64,000 nt of DNA from Dermatophagoides farinae (lineage: Eukaryota; Arthropoda; Arachnida; Sarcoptiformes; Pyroglyphidae): contig NC_134682.1 of the NCBI RefSeq assembly GCF_024713945.1, positions 2,914,001-2,978,000 of the forward strand, given 5' to 3'. Position numbers and translations under genes: made by a program. The notes under the pieces were generated by a model. It was not told where the DNA came from and made no database searches. It was given only the letters and a program-made list of their open reading frames with translations. Shown piece by piece: positions 51,435-64,000 of this stretch (position 1 is the stretch's first letter; every line of letters starts with the position of its first letter).

Positions 51435-54400
51435 TTATGATGACGATATTATTTCTTATAATTATTATATTCATCCAGCAGGTTGGCCAAAAAACAACTG
51501 AATCAGCAGCATTTACAAAAGTTCCAAATTACCACCGAAAACAAAAAATAAAGACTGTGTTTCAAACTTTTTTTTCATAACAACGAAAACAACAACAATC
51601 GTAAACAAATGAACAGAAAAAAAAATATTAAATCGAGACAAAATTTTGACATAGTTCGAAATTTTCACGCAAAAACAACCTAATTGTCTATTTTAACTTT
51701 GTAGGTCGAACATTTGGTCATTTATATTTTTGCAAATTTTTACACCAATGGTACATTGCATCAATTTCCATTCCAAATATAATGATGATGATTCAAAGAA
51801 ACCCAATACGGAATCAAAGAAAAAAAATTAACCATTTGCTAGCACAATCATCATCATGAATACGGTAAGGAAAAGAAAGAAAATCCTATCTATCTGAATT
51901 GATTGCTAATGATGTCTGTATGTCGTTTTCTTTCATTATGTTCATTTTTGATTCAGAAACAACGAAAAACTAAGAAATAAAATACCATGGCCATCTTGAT
52001 GATGATGATGATGATGATGATGATCAAACGCTGAATATAATCAAACTAATTTCGAATGAATCTCATCTAATCAAGATGTTGATGATGACTCTATTTATTT
52101 GACGAAAAGAAAAAAAAATCAGTTGCTCAAATTGAAGATATTTTTTTCAATTTTCTTGACGAAAAAAAAAGACTAAAACACGATGATGATGATGATGATG
52201 ATGATAATTGATTAAGATGAAAGAAAAAATAACGAAGGACGACACATATCCAATCAAGTGTACATGATTTTTTTTCTCGCATTTTTTTTCATACGAATTC
52301 TGATCAATCAATCACTTTCGTTAGTGTGTTTATGTTCAACTGTTTTCATTCAACACAATGATCACATCTTCTCAAAATAAACTTTCAAAAAGGTTCAATA
52401 AAGCCGCCATACATTCGATTACAAAATCTACAATCCGTTTTTTTCCATTGATAATTTATGGTTCCATAATGATGATGATGAAATTGGAAAAAAAATTCTT
52501 TTTTTGTACCACTTTCACCAATAATAGCTTGGCAATTATTTCAAATTCAAAAATGAATGAAAATTTGTTCTGTTTTCGGGTAATTTACTCTTTTTCCATG
52601 GTTAATTGTTATATGCTCAACATGATGATCCAGAAAAAAAAGTTAATTAAATCTCCCTTTTCAAAAACAAAAAATGCAATCATTGTTTTTTTCTTTCTTT
52701 TTTTGGAACTCTTGATCCAATACGTGAGAGAAAGAGAGAGGGAAAAGGATTGATGGCCAAACAAATTCGAATTGAATTTTTTCTTTTTTTTTCGAAAAAA
52801 ACTGATTCGAAGAAAAAAATCCGATCATCAATCTTGTAGACATTTTATATATACAGAGGAATAATTTGACTAATAAGAAAGGGATTAAATGATTCCAAGA
52901 TGTGCAAAATCATTTTATTATTTGAAAAAATCGAATTTATCAAAGGCTAAAAAAATGGTCACACAGCGATTCGTTTTTTTTGGGGGGGGAGGTGATATTC
53001 CAGTGAATATTCGGTTCGTTGATTTTATCCATCGAAATATAATTTGTTCAATAATTAATTAAGATCTTAGTCTATCAACTCTATATGCTGGTTCAATCTT
53101 TCTCTGTACGTTTGTCTGTTATCTCTAGAGTCCTTTTTTTCTCGCTTCAATTCGTTTCTATTCACCACTTTTTTTTCCACACCGGAACAAATGAATTCTT
53201 TTGGATTTTGTGTGATCAAAAATAGCCACATTCGATAATCGACAAATGATTCATTCATTTCAAAAAAAAAAGTCAAAATGAACTTGATTTTTGGAATTTT
53301 TGGACGTGTCATGAATTAATGAAATATATTCACCATTAGAGATTGATCTGAATTTGAATATTTTATTCTTTACTGTTGTTGTTGTTATTGTTGTTGTTGA
53401 TATTCAATTCAACACACAAAAGTGTGTTATCAGTTGTCAATGAACAAACAGTGAATTATTTAATGAAGAATGAATATAAATCTGAATTAAAATGAACACA
53501 CACACACACACACAACTAAAATACAAACAACAATAATAAATCCAAAATCACATTCAAGTAAGCCTAAATTCGTTAATTGAGTCATAAACATTTTCGATTG
53601 TTTTTTTTTCACTGTTATCGTTGTGTTGTGTGTGTGCAACAACGATAGTATCAGATTTAAATTGAATGGCTTATTCATTGGATGTTGAATTGATCATTCA
53701 GCCATTCATTTATTCATTCATTCATTCATCGATTGTTTTAGAATCTATCAAAGAGAATGAAAAAAAAACAATGTACCAATACAATCCAATTGACAAAGTC
53801 AGAAAAAAAGTGAATGAGATTTATTTGGGTTTTATTTTTTTTTTTTTTTTTGGATATTCTTGCATTTATTCTAGGCGTGTGTCACAACTCTGTCGGTAAT
53901 GTATTGGGATAATAATGATGATGATGATGATGGTGTCAAATAACTTTTGGCCAGATAATTTGGCCAATGAGATAGAAAAAGTTGTTCAATTCAAGTCATT
54001 GTCAAGCAAGAAAAAAAAATATATATTTTTTTTCAATTAAGTCTTATCGCTAGTCAAACAGATTCGATATCCTGGATCATAGATGTCGTTTTGTATCTTG
54101 AAACTTGCGTAGTTTTTTTTTCTATAGCTATAACTAACACGTGACACACACACACACACACACACGCAGAGATATATTTTTGTTGATTGTTCAAAAAACT
54201 CAATGAAGCTATTACATCGTTGACGTTCATTGCTACCACAAAAGAAAAAAAAACTATCTCTCTGGGGATAGTAGCAGAAAATAGATCACTGTTTAGCCTG
54301 TGTGTTCCAGGACCAGGAATGTGGAATTCATTCAGGATTCATTCGACAAAAAATCTTATCCTGTATAATTTTTTTTTTCATATGAGTCATTTAGTCAATT

Positions 54401-55692
54401 TCTAATTTTTAAACAACACACAAAAAAAAGAATTGAAATCCAATGGAATTGATTGTGAATGGGACATTCCGAATTTTTCTATATTTTATTTTGGCTATTC
54501 AATGAATGCAATGCAATGAATCTGAAACCCAAGAGAATGGAAAAAAAAAGATTTTCCAGTCAAATGAATCCAATTTGTTTATTGGATTGATTATTATCAT
54601 CATCATCATCATCAAAGTTATTGTTTGCAAAAATAATTTTGAATATTGAACCTTGACTATATTGTCGTAGAACAAAATAAGTTGACATTGAATTTAATAA
54701 AATTCGAATGCCATTGAGAATATTCATGTGTGTGTGTGTGTGTGTGGTTTTTGCGTGATCCAAAATCAAGACTGAAATTCACAACAAAATTCTGCTATTT
54801 AGATTTCATGGTTTTCACAGAAATTGCCAGAATTAATCGAGATTTATTTTATTCACATTTTGTTTTTTTGTTTTTTTTTATATCACACGAATCTGAAAAT
54901 TGAATGGATCAATTCATATGATTGATCAAAACAAAAAAAAACAAATTCTCGAAACCACTGGATAAAGCAATAAAAATTGATGATCCACTGGACATGAAAT
55001 CTGTTTTTGTTTTTTTTGTGTGTGTGTGTGTGCGGCTTAATCTGTGTTTGTGCATTTTGTTTATTCTTGCATTTTGTTCACTATTCATGAAGGATTTTTT
55101 TTTATTTCCAAAATTCGTGCATTCCATACAGAATCAAGATATTTACATTGTGTCATAATGTTAGTGTAGTAGTTTTTAAACGAAATAGCTGTCATTTTTT
55201 TATTTGTTCCATTTTTATTTTCATTCATTCATTTAGTATTTTTTTTTTTACTGGCTGGGGTTTGGGGGTATCATCGTTATCATCATCATCATCATCATCA
55301 TTTGTGACAGAATGATTACCCCGTTGTACATGACATGGTAACATATATAACAACTATCAAAATTGTGTCGTTGATTTGTTTTCAGATTTTTTTTCTCTCT
55401 TTCTCTCTACAGTATTCAAGTGACAATGACAACGATTTTGTTTTGGACATTGGTCAATTCAAGTGGTTTTTTTTCTTGCATGTCCATTCTCATTCTTGCT
55501 TGTCTCGTTTCTGTCATTGATGTCGTTGTTGCTATTTTAATTAAAAAAAATAAATAAATAAATTGTCCCCAAAAGCGTTTTTTTTCTCTCGCTCTCTCTC
55601 TCTCGATTCTTGCTTGAATGATCAAGCGAAAGAGTGAGAGAGAGAGAGAGAAAAGATAATTTCCATTTAGTATCAAATTTATCAAGTAGACA

Positions 55693-55720
55693 CCAACCAA
55701 CCAACCAACCAACCAACCAA
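55693..55720 (+). repeat. (CCAA)n tetranucleotide repeat
   Basis: About seven CCAA units in tandem. Confidence 0.85.
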
Positions 55721-58033
55721 CAAATCAAACGCCTTTTTTGACTATTCATGATTCACAAAATTTCCTGAAAAGAACGGATAAAATGTATAAAAATCCGTGA
55801 TAATTACAATTCGGAATCAATTACACACAATACACGAACATTAAAAATGAAATGTGAACAACCGAAACAAAATCATTATTTTCAAATCGACATTCAAATG
55901 AACAACCAGAAAATCTTTCGTTGATTTAATGTATATTGTTTTTTGGTCAGAATTTAAAACTATTTGAAACTAAAACCAGAATTGAAAAAATAAAGTTCTG
56001 ACCAAATGAAGATAAGAGTCAAAATAGACATTGTAAACAGAGAGAGAGAGAGAGAGAGAAAAAAAAGAGAAAAACTGGCTATTTAAACATGAAAAAAATT
56101 TTTTTTTTTTTCGAGCATGAAAACTTTATTGTCATCGTCGAGTCATCATTTGTTGTCGTCATAATCATAATCATAATCATCATCGTCATCATCATCATCA
56201 AAGCCATAATAAAAATAATAACCAACCAACTAACCAACAAGAACAAACCATCATCAACCATATATAATAATGATAATTCTATTCAATGGACCGACCAAAA
56301 AAAAAAACCGACTAGAGCTAAACGACGTTAAATGTTGACTATGATTTGACTTTCATCTCTCTCTCTCTCTCTTTCTATGTCTCTCATCTATATCTTGGAA
56401 CACTTTATCATTCACATTTGTTAGTGATATTGTTTTGTAATATGAAGAAAACAATATTATGTATGAAAATATGAATAAATGGAGAGCGACAACAACAACA
56501 ACAACAATAAATGAATGAATGAATGAATGGACAATCAAAGTGAAAGTAATCATCATCATCATCATCATAATTTCGTTGGAAAAAAAAGGAGAAGGCTATT
56601 TGTTATTATTATTATGTATGTAATCTATAATATGTAAAACGAAAAAAAAAAATTTATGGTCAATAATATCTACACATACATGTGTTGTATATTATTACAT
56701 ACATGCAGAAAAAAAAACTTTGATGATAACATTGAAATATATGCATAGATAGAAGAAAAAAGAAGATTTATAACCCAAATATCATCACCATCACACACAC
56801 ACACACACACACAATAGTCAATCATCATACTATTTGCTAATTTGTTTCAAAAAAAAAAAAAAAAACAAAAACAAAATGAACAACCAGTCAGAAAAACAAA
56901 AATTGTTGTTCATTTTTTTTGTGGCGCATGAAATCATTTTTACAGATCATTTCGAATTTGTTTCCGTATTATATCTTACCATATAAATTACTTTAATTTG
57001 AAGCAACAACAACAACAACAACAAAAAAAAACATTCAATTTTCATATTCACAATTAATTCAATGATTTCGTTTTTTTTTATAAACATTGATAATGATGAT
57101 GATCACTGTTGATGATATGAAACAAAAAACAATTTATTATGGCTAGATGCATGATCATCATCATCATCATCATTGAATTCAATTCAACAACTGTTTGAAT
57201 GACAGTGATGAAACGATTTACACACACACACACACACTGATGATGATAAATATGTAATGATCATTATCATCAAAAAATGTTTAGTTTGAGAGAAAAAAAA
57301 ATCATTTTCTGGCTAATTTCAAAAATTTTTTTTCAGATTTGATCCAATTTAGTAGTAGTATGGATTGAAACAAAACATTGGCTACACACACACACACACA
57401 TTGCCTAATAGGGAAAATTTTTTTTCTTCCACCGCCCATCAAGATTGAAAATAAAACATTCACGATTCAAAAATGAAATGAAAATCAAAACACAACATGG
57501 GAAAAAATTGAATAAAATTTGTCGAAATTTTATCCAAAAAAAACCTGGTGAAATGACGATGTTGTAGAAAAAAAAACCTGTAAATTCATCAGATTTACAT
57601 ACATTTTGTAAAACACAAACAAACAAACACAAACACACACACACACACAACATCACAGGTAGAAACAGAAATCAAATCAATCACAATTTCAATTTTAATG
57701 ATTACAAGATAAATAGTGTGTGTGTGTGAGCACATTTCCGTTATTTCGATTAACAGTACTACTACCTAATATAATGATTCTATTTTTGGAAACAAATCAA
57801 TCGCATAGAAAAAGAACAAAAAAAAACAAAACTCCAAAATAGAACAAATGTTATTGATGAATGTCTATTGTCATCATCATCATCGATTTTATTGTTATTG
57901 CTGCTGCTGCTGCTGATGTTAATGTTTGTTGTTGTTGTTGTTATAACAAAAAAAACTTCAAATATGGATTATCATCATCATCATTCATCGTAATGATGAA
58001 AAGCAAATTCATTTCAATATAAATTAAATAAGA

Positions 58034-58071
58034 TTTTCTTCATTTCTTGTCATTTTCTTCGTTTCTTGTCA
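58034..58071 (+). repeat. 19-base tandem duplication
   Basis: TTTTCTTCATTTCTTGTCA (58034-58052) is repeated directly at 58053-58071 with one A-to-G change. Confidence 0.8.
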
Positions 58072-59405
58072 TTTATTCAAAATTTGACATTATTACATGA
58101 TTTGAATATATAATATCTGTCTGTATGTGTGTGTGTGTTTGTGTGAATTGTGATTGAAAATTGAAAAAAAAAATTGATTATCATGATTATGTAATTGATG
58201 ATGATGATGATAATGATGAAAATACAATGATACAAAATGACTAATGATGTAACCGGATGTAAATGATTGTTGATTTTGTATTGGTCTATTTTTACTTTCA
58301 TATCAATTATTCATAAAATCAATGCTATTAAATGTCAATAAATTTGAAAATGGATCAATAATTGATTAATGCATCAAAGTTGATGATGATTGAGCAATTA
58401 CTGCCGTCTTTTTTTTTTTTTTTTACCTGCTGCTGCTGTTTAATTGCTGATCTTTTTTTGGTTTTTGTTTGTTTTTCCATCCACAATGACCAGATCTATC
58501 ATCATGATAATGATGAAACATTCATTAGTGAAAAAGTGCAAAATTTTTTTGGTTTTTTTTGGCTTTTTTTCCCAAAAAATTATTTTCCAATTTAACAATG
58601 TCAAAAAAACAAAACAAAAAATTTAATTGAAACGAAAAAAGTCACCACCAACTTGTAAACCAATTTTCAGTTGAATGAAATTCATTTTATATTATTAGGT
58701 TTCTAGGACGACTCAGTGAAAAGAAAAAATTTTGATAATTTTGAAATTAAAAATTTATATTTATTCATTTCTTGTTTTCATTCCCAGCGACCAGCGTTGA
58801 TTCGTTGTCTAGTTATACCGCTGACCACTTCATTTTATTTTGTCTGGTCATCATCATCATCATCATCATCACCGTCATCATTATATAACACATACACAAA
58901 TAATAATTGCCACCATTTTGTACATCCTTATTATCGAAAACGATAATGTTAATGTGAAACAAACTGAATGAATATAAAATCAACACACGCAAACACTTTT
59001 TGTTTTTTCTTTTCAGTACTACTGAAATTTTTTTTTTTGTTTCCATCATCAATATGGATTGTCTAAAATGGGTGTGTAAGTTTTTTTTATCATCATCATC
59101 ATCAATGTTTTTTTTTCCTGTCGTCCATGTTATTATGTCATTTATTATTGTTTTCGGTTTTTATTTGACTTTTTCATTTTATTTTCGTTTTGTTTTTTTA
59201 TTTTTTCAAATTGCGTGCTTGCAAATGTGTTTATTGCATCCACATTAACCCATCCTATTATCATTATATACACCCTACCACACACATCATCATTAGGTCA
59301 TTTTGGATTGTTCGGCAAGTCAGTCAAACACAAATTGTTGCTTCCAATTGTTTGTTGATTTTATTTGTCTGAATATTATATGATCCAGAAAATTTTTTTT
59401 CTTCA

Positions 59406-59443
59406 ATATTTGCTACCGTTTAGCAAATATATTGCTGCTAAAC
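59406..59443. other. Two mutually exclusive hairpins
   Basis: ATATTTGCTA (59406-59415) pairs perfectly with TAGCAAATAT (59421-59430) around a CCGTT loop. The overlapping GTTTAGCA (59418-59425) instead pairs perfectly with TGCTAAAC (59436-59443). The two stems share 59421-59425, so only one can form at a time. Confidence 0.6.
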
Positions 59444-60351
59444 TATTCAAATTGGATTGATTGATCAAATGATTTTATGGCCATACATTCCGGTTTTGTT
59501 TTGTTTTGTTTTTTTTTTTTTTTGATATTTGCAAAATTATCCCTTATTGATGATTGGAAATTGGTTTTTTTTGCTTTGTGTTGATGATTTGAAATGGTTG
59601 TGGCTGTCGAAATTTTTTTTTTGGCACATCAAATCACGTGAGGATTGCTGCTTATAATGATGAATAGAATGAATGATGGTAGTTGCTATTTTAACATCAA
59701 ACAACAGACATATACTGAAAATATGATGACTTATGATGATTACAAGGTTATTTCACTATAGATAAATACCAGGTGCTGAATTCAAATCAACAACCACATT
59801 GATGATGATGATGTAATTGTACTTCGTTGAACATTTCACCTTTAAATAGTGCCATTATTGGCACCTTTGAATGTTTCTTTGTGGCTATGTAATATACTAT
59901 GAGATTTTCAGATCTTTTTTTACCCATGCATTGGTGAAGCACACTGGAAAAATGGAACCTAAACTACAAAGGCAAAAAAAAACCGAGAAAAGAAAAAGTT
60001 CAAAGTTCCAGACTAAAATTTTCGTTTTGTTTTCTGTGAATTAATATCATTATCCTGTTGTTGTTGTTGTTGTTGTTTTTGCACAAGTTTTTTTCCAGTT
60101 TTTTACATCTGATGATTTTAATTTGATGAAATTAATTTTGTCTATTTGGAATAAGACGGATAAAAACATTGTTCCAACAAAACAAAAATTTGTTGTTGTT
60201 GTTGTTGTCCACTTTCAAAAAAAAAATTTAATAATGTATCACTCTCACACAGCAGTGTCCATCCTTGTTTTTTTTCTGTCTAAAAATAGACATTTTTTTT
60301 TGTTATCGCGTTTTTAGTAGTTAGACATGATGATACACCTGATGTACACGG

Positions 60352-60380
60352 TGTGGTTAAACCACCATTATTTAGCCACA
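60352..60380 (+). other. Stem-loop with G-U wobble
   Basis: TGTGGTTAAA (60352-60361) pairs with TTTAGCCACA (60371-60380) over ten positions with one wobble, leaving a nine-base loop. The segment is unique sequence; role unknown. Confidence 0.5.
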
Positions 60381-63300
60381 CATTCAACATGTTGTTGTTG
60401 TTGTTGTTGTATTTAACACGATTCACATCTAGATTTTTCTCTTTTACTTCTTCTCATTATTATTATTATTATTATGCATTAAATAATGAATAAATAATGG
60501 GACGTAATAATAATAAAAGTTTTTTTTTGATGTTGAAACAGAAAAACAAAAATCAAATAACAGTAGCTCAGGTTTTTTTTTATTATTATAATAACTTTTA
60601 TGTGAATGTATGCATCAGTTTAAAAACTATCGTTTAGAAATTAACCAAAAATTCAGGTAGAAAAAAAAATCACAAATCAGTTCATTGTTGATCATCACTA
60701 ATTCTAATGATCATCATCAATTGATTGAAATTTAGAAAGTTCGAATCATAAGCCATAATGATGGTCATAATAAATTTACATTTAAATTACGATTTTGTGT
60801 GTTTATTATCATTTTTTTTTGTCCAAACGACATGGAGATTATTTAAAACAAAAATTGCTGAATTTATCCCTTTTTTATCATATATAAATTTCATCATCTG
60901 ACTTTAATGGCTCACCACAGACACACACACACACACACACTTTTTTTGCATCGTAAAAGTTTCTTGTTTTTTTTCATTTTGAATAATTAGCCCATTCAAT
61001 CGATTGATCGATTCGTTTATTCATTCATTTATTCATCAATGTTTTTTTTTATATATGTATATTGGATAGAAAATTACTTGTAATTTCATTTTATGCTACC
61101 TAAGCAAAATAATGTTGCTGCTGCGGCTGCTGATTCCATTGTTTCATTTATTCACGATAATGATGGTACCAATTTTGAATATTTTTTTTTTCATTCGTTC
61201 TTATTAACATGAATCTAATGATATTTAATGAAAAAATAGAAAGAAAAAAAGAAAAAAAAACATTCCATTTCACACAGTGGCAGCCACAAATTATCACATC
61301 ATCGTCTTTTCGATGAATAATTTGTATGCATTTTTTTTTGATGTTTGTTTGTTTTAATTCTTATTACTTATTCTGATGAATGAGAAAAAATGAATGATAA
61401 TTATTCTGTATTATTCCAGAATAATGATAGACAAAAGAATTTCAATTCATTTTCAACTATTTATTTATTCGTAAGAAAAATATATATGTAAATTGATTTG
61501 AATGTTTTTTTTTCTGCCATTAACCTTATTATCTGTCTGTATAAATGACTGAATGAATCCGATGATGATGATGATGATGATTTGCTTTATTAAATGGCTT
61601 CATAAATCCTGTTTATTATGATAATATTAATAAAAATAAATCTAAAATTGAAGATTGTGGCTATTCCATTGTCTTAACATTATTATCATCATCAACAACA
61701 ACAACAACAACATTCAATTCGGAGATTTCGAAGACAATGGCCAATGGCCATCAACAAGAGAACGGCAACGATATCATTAAATCATCAGCTACCATAATTC
61801 AATGATGATGTTGTTGATAGCTGAATTTTTTTTTTTTTTTTTTGCTGCTGTTGTGGCAGCAAATTATCACCGATTTAGACTTTATTATTATTATTGTTTT
61901 TAAAGAGATATAGACAACAACAATAACAACAACAACAAGTTTCAATGATGAATTAGGATGAAATTTTTTTTACCTCTTTGTTTGGCTATAACAATTAAGA
62001 ATATGCCATTTTTTTTGCCGTTTGAATTTTATTGTTATAAATCAATTTTTATTTCCATTTGAATTGTTGTTGTTTTTTTTTTTGTTTTGATTTTTTTTCA
62101 ATTTTTCTTTGTTGTCGTTTTTTTTTTGTTTTGAGGTCGGATAATAAATTTTCTTTGAAATTTGAAAAGAGAAAAAAAAGTGTTTGGAAATTGAGGTTTG
62201 AATTTTCAATCGATCACATAGTCAGTTTAGCCATTTATTATGACGACCATAAGAAAAGAGAACGACCACAAAACTTTGGTTTTTTTTCAAAAAAAAAAAA
62301 CTAAATCCAAAAATAGTTTGATTTCTGTCATGAATGATTATGACAATTATTCTTGTCATCATCATAGCTTTTAATGAGAATGAATGAAATGAAAAAAAAT
62401 GGTGACAAAATGATGAATATTTTTTAAAAAAAAAAAAAGATCGTGGACCTTTTTTTCGTTGCTGTGTATATATATATGTTTCATAAATACAGCAATAGCC
62501 ATCATTATAATCATCATTAACATTTGATAATGATGATGACAGCTCAAAATGATGGAACCATCATCTCCCTCCCCAAAAAAGGAACTTGATTTAGGAATTA
62601 AAATTTTGTCAAATTTTTTTTTTGGCTGCTTCAGCTCATCATCATCAGTAGTTCAAGATCTAGTTTTTCTGCCTGTGTGTGTGTGTTTGGCTAGTATTGG
62701 CCACTTTGGTAATGATGATCTTAAAACCATAAAGTCGACCGAACTTTTAGTGGATTTTTTTTTTTGGTTTGTTTGTTTGTTTGTTTGGCCATCAATTTTC
62801 TTTGATGATGAATTTGACGTAAAGTTCTAAACTTGAAAAAAAAATCTTTCTCTAATTCTGCAATGTTCAATTCATCAAACCCAATAAGGTTCGAATGAAT
62901 CATCATAATTTTACATTTGCTTTTACATTCTGTTTCTGTAATCATCATTTGATTTTTTGGCTTATATGGCCGAAGAATAATGAAACAGAAAATAATTCTC
63001 GACAAAACGAATAAAATTTTTTTTTATTTTCCTTCATCATTTTCAGTTTGAGGTGCGAAAAGCTTATGTGAAATACTCGCAAAGATAGATGATGATGACA
63101 GAATATTTTGTGTGATAAGACAACATCAACAAAATGATGATGATGATGAGAGCCATAGAAAAAAAAACGAATGAATCGATGCCAATTGATGATGATAATC
63201 TGCTTATTGCAATTTTTTTTTATTGCATGAAAAACCTAAAGTAATCATGGTCGTCGGTTTGTTTTTTTTTTATTATCATTTCTTCACTTGTTTCATCATA

Positions 63301-64000
63301 GATTTTTTTTTGTGTGTGTGTGCGTGTGCATTTTGACATACACGACGAAGACAAAAAAGGTTGATGAAGGATTTTATGTTTTGTGTTTGTAATTCATTTT
63401 TTTTTCATGTTTTGTTTTGTTTTGAATCTTATTCTAATTGCTTGTCATTTGATGACAAATTTTTTTTTATCTGGTTCCCAAAAACTTACTGTTTTTGTGA
63501 TTTGACAGCCATATATGATGGTGTGAGATGAGAGAAAAAAAATGAATTTACGAACCAAATTGTACATGTGATGATGATGATCCGATTCTATTGAAATCTA
63601 GACACCAGTCGGTTGATGAAACTACCAAATGAGAAAGGGCGAGAGAGAGAGAGAGAACAATGACAAATATGAAATTTATTATTGAATAAAATGGCTTATT
63701 TTCTTTCCACATGGTTTTATTTCATTCAACATTCATTTGTTGTTCATCCACAAATAACAAAAATCCAATAAAAAAAAACCAAATTTTTTCTCCAACCACA
63801 TATCCTTGATGATCATCATCATCATCGTCATTGATGATTATATCCGTACACATACATCAATATAATAATGATGACTAGAAATCGAAAATAGAATTCATCA
63901 CTAATCCGAATTTTATATATGGGCCATGATGATGATGATGATGATGATCCCGATTGTCATATCAATATATTTTTTTTATTGTTTTTTCCAAATAATTTTA

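Larger units (their letters stand above)
50565..64000. other. Gene desert, third part
   Basis: About 13.4 kb without a supportable gene. It includes a CpG-containing (ACG)n run at 51410-51434, (CCAA)n at 55693-55720, (GA)n at about 56041-56059, many CA, CAT and CAA runs, a 19-base tandem duplication at 58034-58071, competing hairpins at 59406-59443 and a stem-loop at 60352-60380. Several splice-like islands occur (58788, 59017-59075, 63047-63088). No protein family could be recognised. Confidence 0.5.

Noticed and set aside
58788-58946. Frame after a good acceptor (CATTCCCAG) reading RPALIRCLVIPLTTSFYFVW
   Set aside because: It passes straight into a long Ser run from (TCA)n and has no clear donor; other frames are equally open for a while.
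1-64000. CRISPR arrays, bacterial operons, ribosomal RNA genes or viral insertions
   Set aside because: No spaced identical repeats with unique spacers, no Shine-Dalgarno/operon layout, no rRNA-like GC blocks and no capsid, polymerase or integrase motifs beyond the mariner-type relic; the spliced genes are plainly eukaryotic.

Overview
The window looks like nuclear DNA from a small-genome arthropod. It is strongly AT-rich, its introns are mostly 60-75 bases, and it is saturated with (CA)n, (CAA)n, (GAT)n/(ATC)n, poly-A and poly-T tracts. Together with the protein content (an animal TOLLIP, a metazoan COX8, PATL1, a mitochondrial glutamate carrier) this suggests an acariform mite of the dust-mite/scab-mite type. 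That assignment is by impression, not by a search.

The left 18.2 kb is the gene-bearing part, with five genes. COX8-like (100-342, +) has its 5' UTR intron at the window edge. TOLLIP (965-2160, +) has three coding exons. A 759-residue coiled-coil and low-complexity protein (2531-4918, -) converges on TOLLIP and was not recognised. An SLC25A22-type mitochondrial glutamate carrier (11502-12993, -, five exons) follows. PAT1/PATL1 (15288-18183, +, three coding exons plus an inferred 5' UTR intron) lies head-to-head with the carrier across about 2.3 kb. All exon joins were worked out from GT/AG sites, reading phase and family similarity. The genes share no obvious pathway: two act at mitochondria, one in endosomal/innate signalling, one in mRNA decay.

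The interval 4919-11501 holds no gene I can support. It contains microsatellites and one strikingly GC-rich nested hairpin at 11169-11221.

From 18184 to 64000 (about 46 kb) I find no convincing protein-coding gene. The only recognisable coding remnant is a broken Tc1/mariner-superfamily DDE transposase at about 21551-21978. The rest is AT-rich DNA with microsatellites, a few perfect inverted repeats, and scattered exon-like islands flanked by good splice sites. These islands could be UTR or small coding exons of long-intron genes whose bodies lie outside the window, or chance matches in T-rich DNA. The many short open frames here are mostly translations of simple repeats and were not annotated.
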